Shown here piece after piece: positions 1 to 7,168 of a DNA stretch of 23,766 nucleotides. Location of the stretch: NCBI RefSeq assembly GCF_964259225.1, contig NZ_CAXVKN010000036.1. The stretch is one strand, 5' to 3'. The DNA comes from Catenibacterium mitsuoka_A (GTDB lineage: Bacteria; Bacillota_I; Bacilli_A; Erysipelotrichales; Coprobacillaceae). The notes below the pieces were generated by a model. It was not told the origin of the DNA, made no database searches, and was given only the letters and a program-made list of their open reading frames with translations. The position numbers and the translations under genes are program-made. The stretch's first letter is position 1. Each line of letters begins with the position of its first letter.

Positions 1-42
1 GAAGCATATTACGAATATCGTTATGGTATATTCGCTGAATAA
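1..42 (+). CDS. C-terminal end of an upstream gene (partial, unidentified)
   Basis: An open frame enters from the left edge, reads EAYYEYRYGIFAE and stops at TAA 40-42. A convincing terminator follows 48 bases later, which supports this being the end of a real gene. Thirteen residues are too few to name a family, so no function is offered. Confidence 0.35.
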   Translation, partial: EAYYEYRYGIFAE

Positions 43-89
43 GATTACTCAAAGCAACAATTTTCTTAAATTGAGCGATTTTATTTAAT

Positions 90-118
90 CTCACAGTACA
101 TAAACTGTGAGTTTTTTT
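90..118 (+). terminator. Intrinsic terminator of the upstream gene
   Basis: CTCACAG (90-96) pairs perfectly with CTGTGAG (105-111) across an 8-base loop and is followed by seven T (112-118). It insulates the sigma-54 regulon from upstream transcription. Confidence 0.85.
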
Positions 119-133
119 ATTTATACCTCAAAC

Positions 134-150
134 TTGGCATGTGCATTGCA
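134..150 (+). promoter_or_regulatory. Sigma-54 (-24/-12) promoter P1, fructokinase
   Basis: TTGGCATGTGCATTGCA matches the sigma-54 consensus, with the invariant GG (136-137) and GC (148-149) exactly 10 bases apart. The predicted start of transcription is near 161. TATATAAGTG follows at 154-163 and recurs in the same place behind P2 and P3. The promoter rules out a translation start at 161 and fixes it at 185. A 6-4-6 palindrome (CAATTTTCTTAAATTG, 58-73) lies about 70 bases upstream and could be an activator site, but this is weak. Confidence 0.88.
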
Positions 151-184
151 ATATATATAAGTGAATAAACAATGGAGGTATTCT

Positions 185-1141
185 ATGTATGATGTAACAG
201 CAACAGGTGAACTATTAATAGACTTCACTAGAAATGGCTTAAGTAAACAAAACAATCGTGTTTATGAAGCCAATCCAGGAGGTGCACCATGTAATGTACT
301 TGCTATGCTTGGAAAATTAGGTTATAAAACTGCTTTTATTGGTAAAGTAGGAGATGATGAGTTTGGCAAACTATTAAAGAATACAATCTCAGAACAGAAG
401 ATTGATTCTACAGGACTTGTAATGGATCCAGATGCTAAAACAACACTTGCTTTTGTAGATAATGATGAAACAGGTGACCGCAGCTTCTCTTTCTATAGAA
501 AGCCAGGAGCAGATATGATGTTTAGGGAAGACGAAGTGAATTATGAATTAATTGATAACTGTCGTATCTTCCACTTTGGCTCTTTGTCTATGACGGATGA
601 GCCAGTAAGATCTGCTACTTATGCGATGGTTGATTATGCAAAAAAGAAAAATAAGATTATTTCTTTTGACCCTAACTTAAGACCACCGTTATGGGAAAGT
701 GAAGATCTTGCAGCTAAACAGATCTGGTATGGTATTGAACAGTGCGATATCTTAAAGATTGCAGATAATGAAATTGAATGGCTGACTGGTACGAATGATT
801 ATGATAAAGGAATTGAAATCATTAGAGAAAGAACTCATGCAAAACTCATCAATGTCACACTTGGTCCGAACGGCAGTATTGCTTACTATGGTGGTTTGAA
901 GGTATTTATGGAACCTTATTTAAATAAGAATACGATTGAAACAACAGGTGCAGGTGATACATTTGGAGCCTGTGCACTTCATGCAGTACTTAAACATGGT
1001 TTAGATAACTTAACTGAAGAAAATTTAAAAGAAATGCTTCAGTTTGCGAATGCAGCAGCTTCTTTGATTACAACTAAGAAGGGTGCATTAAGAGTAATGC
1101 CAGAAGAAAAAGAAATAAAAGAATTAATAAATACATACTAA
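185..1141 (+). CDS. scrK: Fructokinase, PfkB family
   Basis: A cytosolic ribokinase-family sugar kinase, predicted to convert free fructose and ATP to fructose 6-phosphate. The 318-residue product has the fructokinase N-terminus (GELLIDFT, then NPGGAPCNVL), the family segments FIGKVGDDEFG, SFYRKPGADMM, FHFGSLSMT and SFDPNLRPPLW, and the PfkB C-terminal signature TTGAGDTFGAC with catalytic base Asp258. ATG 185 is chosen because TGGAGG (173-178) lies 6 bases upstream and transcription from P1 begins near 161, so a GTG at 161 would have no leader. A kinase for free fructose inside a PTS locus implies that an imported disaccharide releases one unphosphorylated fructose, as ScrK does in sucrose operons. 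Specificity for fructose over a close ketose is by similarity. Confidence 0.92.
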   Translation: MYDVTATGELLIDFTRNGLSKQNNRVYEANPGGAPCNVLAMLGKLGYKTAFIGKVGDDEFGKLLKNTISEQKIDSTGLVMDPDAKTTLAFVDNDETGDRSFSFYRKPGADMMFREDEVNYELIDNCRIFHFGSLSMTDEPVRSATYAMVDYAKKKNKIISFDPNLRPPLWESEDLAAKQIWYGIEQCDILKIADNEIEWLTGTNDYDKGIEIIRERTHAKLINVTLGPNGSIAYYGGLKVFMEPYLNKNTIETTGAGDTFGACALHAVLKHGLDNLTEENLKEMLQFANAAASLITTKKGALRVMPEEKEIKELINTY

Positions 1142-1144
1142 AAG

Positions 1145-1161
1145 TTGGCACGTCAATTGCA
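1145..1161 (+). promoter_or_regulatory. Sigma-54 promoter P2 (upstream of the tandem pair)
   Basis: TTGGCACGTCAATTGCA has GG at 1147-1148 and GC at 1159-1160 with 10 bases between, and begins 3 bases after the fructokinase stop codon. TATATAAGTG follows at 1165-1174, with transcription predicted near 1172. A good ribosome site, GAAAGGAG (1185-1192), comes next, yet no start codon follows it. P2 therefore looks like a promoter plus ribosome site without its own gene, and its transcript would run on into the PTS operon. Confidence 0.85.
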
Positions 1162-1218
1162 GTATATATAAGTGAAAAGAAAAAGAAAGGAGAAAATATA
1201 AAACAGAAAACTTAAAAG

Positions 1219-1235
1219 TTGGCATGACAATTGCA
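1219..1235 (+). promoter_or_regulatory. Sigma-54 promoter P3, PTS-glycosidase operon
   Basis: TTGGCATGACAATTGCA has GG (1221-1222) and GC (1233-1234) 10 bases apart, followed by TATATAAGTG (1239-1248). Transcription should begin near 1246, 20 bases before the EIIA start codon. P3 lies 74 bases downstream of P2. Confidence 0.88.
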
Positions 1236-1265
1236 ACTTATATAAGTGTAAGGGGGGATATGAAA

Positions 1266-1688
1266 ATGAGACATATTTTAATAGCCACACATGGCTTGCT
1301 TGCTTCAGGTGCAAGATCAACAATGGAATTCTTAATCGGTAATGTAGATAACGTAGACTATATTACAGCTTATGTAGATGGACAGAAACCTATCAATGAG
1401 CAGATTGAAGAATATTTCGCAAAGATTCCACAGGAAGATGAAGTAGTCATTTTCACTGATATTAAGGGTGGAAGTGTCAATCAGAAGATGATTCCATACT
1501 GTTTAAGGGAAAACACTTTCTTAGTATCAGGATTTAATTTAGCTGTTCTTATTGAAGTTACTATGACTCCAGAAAAGCTTACAAATGATTTCTTGAAGGC
1601 TAAGATTGAAGAAGCTAGAGAACAGTTATGTTTAGTAGAAATTGAAAAAAACAACACAGAAGAAAACGATGACGATTTTCTTCTATAA
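1266..1688 (+). CDS. PTS mannose/fructose/sorbose-family EIIA component
   Basis: A 140-residue cytoplasmic EIIA of the mannose class, which takes phosphate from HPr-His~P and passes it to EIIB. The N-terminus MRHILIATHGLLASG carries the phosphoacceptor His9 in the family context (I/V)xxHGxxA. Central segments (EVVIFTDIKGGS) fit the conserved DLxGGS-type loop of these domains. ATG 1266 is preferred over ATG 1260: the G-run at 1252-1257 is only 2 bases from 1260 but 8 bases from 1266. A start at 1224 would lie inside P3. It is the first gene of the operon, 18 bases before EIIB. Confidence 0.9.
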   Translation: MRHILIATHGLLASGARSTMEFLIGNVDNVDYITAYVDGQKPINEQIEEYFAKIPQEDEVVIFTDIKGGSVNQKMIPYCLRENTFLVSGFNLAVLIEVTMTPEKLTNDFLKAKIEEAREQLCLVEIEKNNTEENDDDFLL

Positions 1689-1706
1689 GAAAGAGAGGAT
1701 AAGAAA

Positions 1707-2192
1707 ATGATTGTTTGTTTAAGAGTAGACGAAAGATTAATTCATGGACAGGTTGCTATGACTTGGACAAAGGAACTTAAGCTTAATGGCTTAGTTGTTG
1801 CAAGTGATGAAGCAGCATCTAATGAATTACAGAAAATGTCATTAAAGATGGCAGTACCAGAAGGTATCAAATGTATTATCAAATCAGTAGAAGGCGTTTC
1901 ATCTATCTTGGATGATCCTAGATCAGAAAAGATGCGCTTAATGGTTCTTGTACCTACAGTACGTGATGCTGTTACTTTATGTAAGAAATACAAGAATATT
2001 GAATTAGTTAACTTAGGTAACGCTGGAAAGATGACTTCAGGAGAAAAAATTACTTTAACTAAGGAAGTTATGCTTACTAAAGATGAATTAGACGCATTAA
2101 AAGAATTAGTTGAATTATACCCAGATACATTCTTCCAGGGTACACCTTCAATGGAAAAGAAGCTTGCGACAAACGTATTAAAAAATTTATAA
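1707..2192 (+). CDS. PTS mannose/fructose/sorbose-family EIIB component
   Basis: A 161-residue cytoplasmic EIIB that receives phosphate from EIIA and transfers it to the sugar during transport through EIIC/EIID. The signature VDERLIHGQV places the active His at residue 13, the equivalent of the phospho-His in LevE, ManX-B and SorB. Length matches stand-alone EIIB proteins. GAGAGG at 1693-1698 is well placed. EIIA and EIIB are separate genes here, as in LevD/LevE, not fused as in E. coli ManX. Confidence 0.93.
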   Translation: MIVCLRVDERLIHGQVAMTWTKELKLNGLVVASDEAASNELQKMSLKMAVPEGIKCIIKSVEGVSSILDDPRSEKMRLMVLVPTVRDAVTLCKKYKNIELVNLGNAGKMTSGEKITLTKEVMLTKDELDALKELVELYPDTFFQGTPSMEKKLATNVLKNL

Positions 2193-2211
2193 GAGATAGG
2201 AGAGAGTTATT

Positions 2212-3012
2212 ATGTTAAACGCATTTTTTGTTGCAGTGGCAGTATTCGTAGGCGTTGCAGGACATGAATTATTCGGTATGGTCATGTTAAGTAGACCAAT
2301 CGTTGTTGCACCTCTTACTGGTTTATTGCTAGGAGATGTTCAGACAGGTTTATTAGTTGGAGCATCATTAGAATCAATCTTTATGGGAGTTGTCAATGTA
2401 GGTATCTCAAGTACTGCTGAACCAGCTCTAGCTGCAGGTCTTGCTACAGCATTCACAATCCAGATGGGTGGAAATGTTGGTACTATTATTCCAATCGTAT
2501 TCCCACTTGCTGTATTAGGTCTTCAGTTCATGAACTTTATTTTCTCATTCGTTATTGGTCCATTCGCACCAAAATTCGAACAGTTAGCTTTAGAAGGTAA
2601 AGACAAATCAATCACAGCCCTTCACTTTGGTTTATGGGCATTACACTATGGTTTATATGCTTTAATCCCATTCTTTGCTGTATGGTTAGGATCTGACGTT
2701 GTACAGACAATCTTACAGTCAATCCCTAAGGTTATTATGAATGGTTTAACAGTTGCAGGTAACATGCTTCCTGCTGTAGGTATGGCTATGTTATTACAGA
2801 TGCTATGGGATAAGAAAATAGGTATTTACTTTATTTTTGGATTTGTTGCAGTCGCTTATTTAAAATTACCATTAATCGCAATCGCAGTATTAGGTGTCGT
2901 TATCGCATTTGTAACAGCACAGCGTGATATGCAGTTAAAAGATATGATGGCTAAACCAGCTGTCGTAAATACTACAGCTAATGACAGTGAAGAGGAGGAC
3001 TTTTTCGCATGA
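2212..3012 (+). CDS. PTS mannose/fructose/sorbose-family EIIC component
   Basis: A 266-residue integral membrane subunit forming part of the sugar channel. It is strongly hydrophobic throughout, with the family segments SRPIVVAPLTGLLLGD and GASLESIFMGVVNVG near residues 26-65. The C-terminus is an acidic cytoplasmic tail (about residues 250-266). AGGAGAG at 2198-2204 supports the ATG. The stop overlaps the EIID start as ATGA, so the two membrane subunits are probably translationally coupled. The mannose, fructose, sorbose and amino-sugar branches cannot be separated confidently from sequence alone. Confidence 0.93.
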   Translation: MLNAFFVAVAVFVGVAGHELFGMVMLSRPIVVAPLTGLLLGDVQTGLLVGASLESIFMGVVNVGISSTAEPALAAGLATAFTIQMGGNVGTIIPIVFPLAVLGLQFMNFIFSFVIGPFAPKFEQLALEGKDKSITALHFGLWALHYGLYALIPFFAVWLGSDVVQTILQSIPKVIMNGLTVAGNMLPAVGMAMLLQMLWDKKIGIYFIFGFVAVAYLKLPLIAIAVLGVVIAFVTAQRDMQLKDMMAKPAVVNTTANDSEEEDFFA

Positions 3013-3833
3013 AACTAATGAATAACATTGATAAAGAAGAAAAGAAATTAATTAGAAAGATGTTCTGGAGATCAGGTGCGATGTATGCATCTGTTAACCC
3101 AGTTACTATGGGTGGTGCTGGTTTCTGTTATGCTATGATTCCATTTATCAACCATTTCTATAAGAATGATGAAAAGAAAAGACGTGAAGCTCTTGCAAGA
3201 CATGTCTCTTACTTCAGTACTACAGTACCTATGGCATCATTTGTAATGGGTATTGCTGGTTCAATGGAAAAAGAAAATAGTGAAAAACCAGACTTTGATG
3301 CTGCTGCAATTGGTTCTATTAAAACAAGTTTAATGGGTCCTTTAGCTGGTATTGGTGACTCATTATTCTGGGGTGTATGGAGAGTTGTATGTGCTGGTCT
3401 TGCTATTGGTTTTGCTAATGCTGGTAACATCCTTGCTCCAATCATCTTCTTAGTATTATTCAACGTACCAAACTTCTTATGCAGATACTATGGTGCATGT
3501 TTAGGATACTCTTTAGGTGCTAAGTATATTGAAAAATTATATGCTAATGGCATGATTGAAATCCTTACAAAGGCAGCTGGTATTGTTGGTTTAATCATGG
3601 TAGGTGCTATGACAAGCAATACTGTTATCTTTAAAACAGTTCTTGAATTCAAGATGAAGGGACAGTCTTTAATGAATGTTCAATCAGCTCTTGATAGTAT
3701 CTTTAAAGGTATCGTTCCATTATTAATGACATTTGGCTGCTATAAGCTATTAAACAAGAAAGTCAACGTTATCGCTATTATCTTTGGTATCGTTGCATTA
3801 GGAATCGTTTTATCACTATTAGGTATTTGCTAA
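3009..3833 (+). CDS. PTS mannose/fructose/sorbose-family EIID component
   Basis: A 274-residue EIID subunit, unique to the mannose PTS class, that works with EIIC in sugar translocation. The cytoplasmic N-terminal part has the family pattern FWRSGAMYASVNPVTMGGAGFCYAMIP, here split as FWRSGAMYAS followed by NPVTMGGAGF. The PLAGIGDSLFWG segment is also typical, and membrane segments fill the C-terminal third. ATG 3009 (overlapping the EIIC stop by 4 bases) is supported by AGGAGG at 2993-2998. A second ATG at 3018 is less well spaced. Confidence 0.93.
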   Translation: MKLMNNIDKEEKKLIRKMFWRSGAMYASVNPVTMGGAGFCYAMIPFINHFYKNDEKKRREALARHVSYFSTTVPMASFVMGIAGSMEKENSEKPDFDAAAIGSIKTSLMGPLAGIGDSLFWGVWRVVCAGLAIGFANAGNILAPIIFLVLFNVPNFLCRYYGACLGYSLGAKYIEKLYANGMIEILTKAAGIVGLIMVGAMTSNTVIFKTVLEFKMKGQSLMNVQSALDSIFKGIVPLLMTFGCYKLLNKKVNVIAIIFGIVALGIVLSLLGIC

Positions 3834-3854
3834 TAAATACCGCAGGAGGTCGCT

Positions 3855-5963
3855 TTGAATACAATGAAATGCAATCCGTTCTATATGCTAAGAATCAAGA
3901 ATGGAATCTATAGTACAGACAACACAATCAGTTATTATCGCAATAAGCTTCCAGATGATACATTCTCATTTGATTCGTCCAATCAAAAAGTTCAAGCCAA
4001 CATTGATGAATTTGGAACTATTTCCAACCTTACCTTCTTTCATCACAATTACCTTATGGAAAGCAAACCAGGTGTATGGGTAGGAAAAGACTTTGTCCAG
4101 GAACATGATCTTTCTGTCTCTATCACATGGAATGGTAAAAGAACTGAATTAAAATCTGATAGTGTAGATGTCGTATCTGATCTCGCAGATAATCTTTTTC
4201 CAAGAAGTATTCATCATTTTAACTATGGAACAGTAAGCTTAATTGCTTGTGCACCTATTACTCATGATGGAGAAAGATTAAGTAGTTTGATGTATGCTAT
4301 TATCGTTGAGAACCAAAGCGATGCAGAAGGAGAAGGTGTCTTAGAACTTCCTTCTCTTTATAAAAAGAAATACTCTGATACAAGAAATGTATTAATAGAA
4401 TGCCGTGAGACACAATCTCACAACTGTATTTCATTTACTTTACCACCTCATTCTCAAAAAGAATTCATGATTGCTTTCACTGATCCTAATGCATATCAGG
4501 ATACACAGAAGCTGTTTAGTAGAAGTATTGATGAATGGCTCAAAGAAACACGTCAGTATTATAAACAATGCATAGGTACAGTCCATTTTGATGATGACCC
4601 AATGGCGGGCTACTTAATTGAAAGAGCTTATCAACAGGCGTCCGGTGCTTTCGCCATGAATGGGTATAATCAAATACTCGGTTCAAATTGGGGCACTTAC
4701 CCCGTTACTCCTCATATATGGAATAAAGATATGTATTATTCCAGCCTACCTTATACAATGACTGAACCAAACCTATGTAAAAAAACAATAAAATGGTTTG
4801 CCCAATATGGTATCAAATACCCAGGTACTAAATTTGAAGGTGGCATCTTCCATTCATTAAGTAATTCTATATCAGTGATTCTTCTTTCTGGTGCATATTA
4901 TGATTATTTTGTTGATAAACATTTCTTTTTAGATAACGAAGATCTCTATAGACAGATGAAGGAAATCCTGAATGAAGTCATTACTTCTAGAAATCCAGAT
5001 GAACCACATTTGTACCACAGTATATGGATTTCAGATGCCTACTCCCTTGGCACATATCATACAGGATCAAACATCTGTGTATATCGTGCATGTCGTTCCC
5101 TATCAAGACTTGCACTTGAAATCTTTGATGAGAAAGAATATGCGATTGAATTAGAAAATGAAGCCAATGCAATCAAGAATGATATAGAAAAATATATGAC
5201 TGTAGAATCAAATGGTCATCGTATTTTCCTAGAAGGTATTGCGTCACTTGATCCACATACAAAAGAATATATGTCTGATGAATGTTATCGTAAAGAGATG
5301 CTTGATCAAGGACTTCAGTTCTTAACTGATGTGGATTATGACGGTACTATTACATTAAGAATGCATGATGGTGAAGAATCAGACACTACATTATTGAATT
5401 ATTATGGCTATGAAGCAGGAGACAGAACAACGCATTATGGACAATTTAGTTCAAGTGATGAGAATCCTACTTATAGTTGTCTGAGCAGAGGAATTAAGTG
5501 GGGAAATCAATCTGGAGCCACTTTTCCTGGATATATTTCAATATTGAATGGTGCTGATAATGTAGAAAACTGGAGTGGAGAACACGGCAGATTTAAAGAA
5601 TTAGAAAGATTAGCTGATCTAGATGGCAGCTGGTGGTGGTGGCCTTATAAAGTAGGGGCACCTACTGGAGATGTCACACGAATGAACAGCTGTGGTAAAT
5701 GTGGATGGGCCTCAGGTATCTTCTATATCTTGTTCATTACAGAATTCTTAGGAATCAACTATGATGCACCAAATAAACACTTAACGATTCATCCTAAGGA
5801 ATTTATTGGAAACTTCTTCTGGGAGGATTTCCATATCGGTGAATCAAGATTTGATATCAAGGTAACTGATCAGCACATTCATATTACCAATAAAAATAAT
5901 TATTCAATTACTGTCAATCAACATGCAGTAAAGGAAGGAGAAGATTATGAATTTACTAAGTAA
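3855..5963 (+). CDS. Unassigned glycoside hydrolase, six-hairpin (alpha/alpha)6 type
   Basis: A 702-residue protein without a signal peptide or membrane segment, so probably cytoplasmic. The layout suggests an N-terminal beta-sandwich (about 1-230), an (alpha/alpha)6 barrel (about 245-650) and a short C-terminal beta domain. The barrel shows WNKDMYY with Asp292 and a run of four Trp at 593-596. The GWASGIFYILFITEFLGI segment followed by LTIHP resembles the end of GH65, GH78 or debranching-type six-hairpin enzymes. I do not recognise the exact family and cannot name catalytic residues. AGGAGG (3844-3849) lies 5 bases before TTG 3855 and 14 before ATG 3864, so TTG is slightly favoured. Its place between EIID and GH172 says it acts on the imported, probably phosphorylated, sugar. 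Confidence 0.72.
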   Translation: MNTMKCNPFYMLRIKNGIYSTDNTISYYRNKLPDDTFSFDSSNQKVQANIDEFGTISNLTFFHHNYLMESKPGVWVGKDFVQEHDLSVSITWNGKRTELKSDSVDVVSDLADNLFPRSIHHFNYGTVSLIACAPITHDGERLSSLMYAIIVENQSDAEGEGVLELPSLYKKKYSDTRNVLIECRETQSHNCISFTLPPHSQKEFMIAFTDPNAYQDTQKLFSRSIDEWLKETRQYYKQCIGTVHFDDDPMAGYLIERAYQQASGAFAMNGYNQILGSNWGTYPVTPHIWNKDMYYSSLPYTMTEPNLCKKTIKWFAQYGIKYPGTKFEGGIFHSLSNSISVILLSGAYYDYFVDKHFFLDNEDLYRQMKEILNEVITSRNPDEPHLYHSIWISDAYSLGTYHTGSNICVYRACRSLSRLALEIFDEKEYAIELENEANAIKNDIEKYMTVESNGHRIFLEGIASLDPHTKEYMSDECYRKEMLDQGLQFLTDVDYDGTITLRMHDGEESDTTLLNYYGYEAGDRTTHYGQFSSSDENPTYSCLSRGIKWGNQSGATFPGYISILNGADNVENWSGEHGRFKELERLADLDGSWWWWPYKVGAPTGDVTRMNSCGKCGWASGIFYILFITEFLGINYDAPNKHLTIHPKEFIGNFFWEDFHIGESRFDIKVTDQHIHITNKNNYSITVNQHAVKEGEDYEFTK

Positions 5964-7065
5964 TATCATGACTTATAAAGGAGAACGTTCTAGAGCTGTA
6001 TCACCAGAAAACCCAACTGGTGAAAAAGGCAAAGCATGTATGGAAGCAAGTGCCCTAGGTCCATCAAGAAAAGGACGTGGAAGCATTAAGTTACCTATGG
6101 GTGAAGAAACAGTCATTGCGGATATTAAAGGTCCAGGTATCATTAGACATATGTGGATGACAATCCGTGAAAACACTGAAAAAGGCAGCTTCGTCATGAG
6201 AGATGTTGTTATGAGAATCTATTGGGATGGTAGTGATACACCTGCAGTAGAAGCTCCTATTGGTGATTTCTTCTGTAATGGTTTTGGTGAAAGATGTGAT
6301 GTCGCTTCTTTACCAATCGTAGTTAATCCTACTGGAGGAATGAACAGCTACTTTGAAATGCCATTCGCAAAAAGAGCTGTCATTACAATGACAAATGAAC
6401 ATCCAAAAGATATTACATCTTTCTTCTATACAATCAATTATGCTGAAGTAGATGCCTTACCTGAAAACTGTTTATACTTCCATGCTTACTGGCGTAGAGA
6501 ACGTCAGACTGAGCTTGCAAAAGACTATGTTATTTTAGATGATGTGAAAGGTAAAGGCTACTATGTAGGTACTTACCTTGGTTTAACTGCACTTGAAAGA
6601 TATTGGTGGGGCGAAGGAGAATTTAAGTTCTATCTTGATGGTGATGAAGACTATCCAACAGTTTCATCAACAGGTTCAGAAGACTACTTTGGTGGTGCCT
6701 GGGCATTCCATCAGAAAGATGAATTAGGAAGACCTTCAGTTAAACCATATTCTAACTTATTCTTAGGTTATCCATTCTATTCAACAAAGGATAAAACAAG
6801 AGAAAGATTTGAAACAGGTAAGTTGAATGCTGTTCATGCTTTTGGTGATGACAGTCTTCCTCGCCATGGCTTATACAGATTCCATATTTTAGATCCAATT
6901 GCCTTTGATGAAGATATCAAAGTCACATTACAGCAGATTGGTAACGATGATCTTTCATTATATGAAAGACAGGATGATGTTTGTACAGTCGCTTATTGGT
7001 ATTGTGATCATAAAGAAGGATTCGATAAAGAATTCCCAAATAGAAGAGCAAGACTCCCAAGATAG
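5947..7065 (+). CDS. DUF2961 / GH172-family glycoside hydrolase
   Basis: A 372-residue DUF2961 protein, the fold now classified as GH172. Characterised members include a difructose dianhydride I synthase/hydrolase acting on alpha-D-fructofuranosides, and exo-alpha-D-arabinofuranosidases. Diagnostic segments are GPGIIRHMWMT near residue 58, WWGEGEFKFYLDG (220-232) and GSEDYFGGAW (243-252). The Glu residues of the last two (E223 or E225, and E245) correspond to the expected catalytic pair. There is no signal peptide, so it acts inside the cell on PTS-imported sugar. The start overlaps the previous gene by 17 bases, with AGGAAGGAG at 5932-5940. With a fructokinase in the same regulon, a fructose-containing substrate fits better than arabinan; this is inference. 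Confidence 0.88.
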   Translation: MNLLSNIMTYKGERSRAVSPENPTGEKGKACMEASALGPSRKGRGSIKLPMGEETVIADIKGPGIIRHMWMTIRENTEKGSFVMRDVVMRIYWDGSDTPAVEAPIGDFFCNGFGERCDVASLPIVVNPTGGMNSYFEMPFAKRAVITMTNEHPKDITSFFYTINYAEVDALPENCLYFHAYWRRERQTELAKDYVILDDVKGKGYYVGTYLGLTALERYWWGEGEFKFYLDGDEDYPTVSSTGSEDYFGGAWAFHQKDELGRPSVKPYSNLFLGYPFYSTKDKTRERFETGKLNAVHAFGDDSLPRHGLYRFHILDPIAFDEDIKVTLQQIGNDDLSLYERQDDVCTVAYWYCDHKEGFDKEFPNRRARLPR

Positions 7066-7072
7066 TCAGACA

Positions 7073-7098
7073 GGAAGATATCCCTATATCTTCCTTTT
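7073..7098 (+). terminator. Intrinsic terminator of the PTS-glycosidase operon
   Basis: GGAAGATAT (7073-7081) pairs perfectly with ATATCTTCC (7086-7094) over a 4-base loop, followed by TTTT. It separates the sigma-54 operon from the regulator genes. Confidence 0.85.
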
Positions 7099-7117
7099 CA
7101 TGCGTGTTGGCATTAAA

Positions 7118-7146
7118 TTGTTTTCTAACAGCTTTCAAGTTATAAT
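7118..7146 (+). promoter_or_regulatory. Sigma-A promoter of the regulator and sigma-54 genes
   Basis: TTGTTT (7118-7123) and TATAAT (7141-7146) are separated by exactly 17 bases. TTGGCA at 7107-7112 looks like a -24 element but lacks the GC at -12. The regulator is therefore made by housekeeping polymerase, as expected for a gene needed before sigma-54 promoters can fire. Confidence 0.75.
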
Positions 7147-7168
7147 TAATTAAGAGCAAGGAGGTATC

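Noticed and set aside
161..184. Longer N-terminus for the fructokinase starting at GTG 161
   Set aside because: It starts at the predicted P1 transcription start, has no ribosome site, and its extra residues include the TGGAGG ribosome site for ATG 185.
1224..1265. Longer N-terminus for EIIA starting at 1224
   Set aside because: This start lies inside promoter P3, upstream of its transcription start.
7107..7123. A fourth sigma-54 promoter upstream of the LevR-type gene (TTGGCA)
   Set aside because: The -12 GC is absent: the bases 10 after GG are TT. A proper sigma-A promoter overlaps the place.
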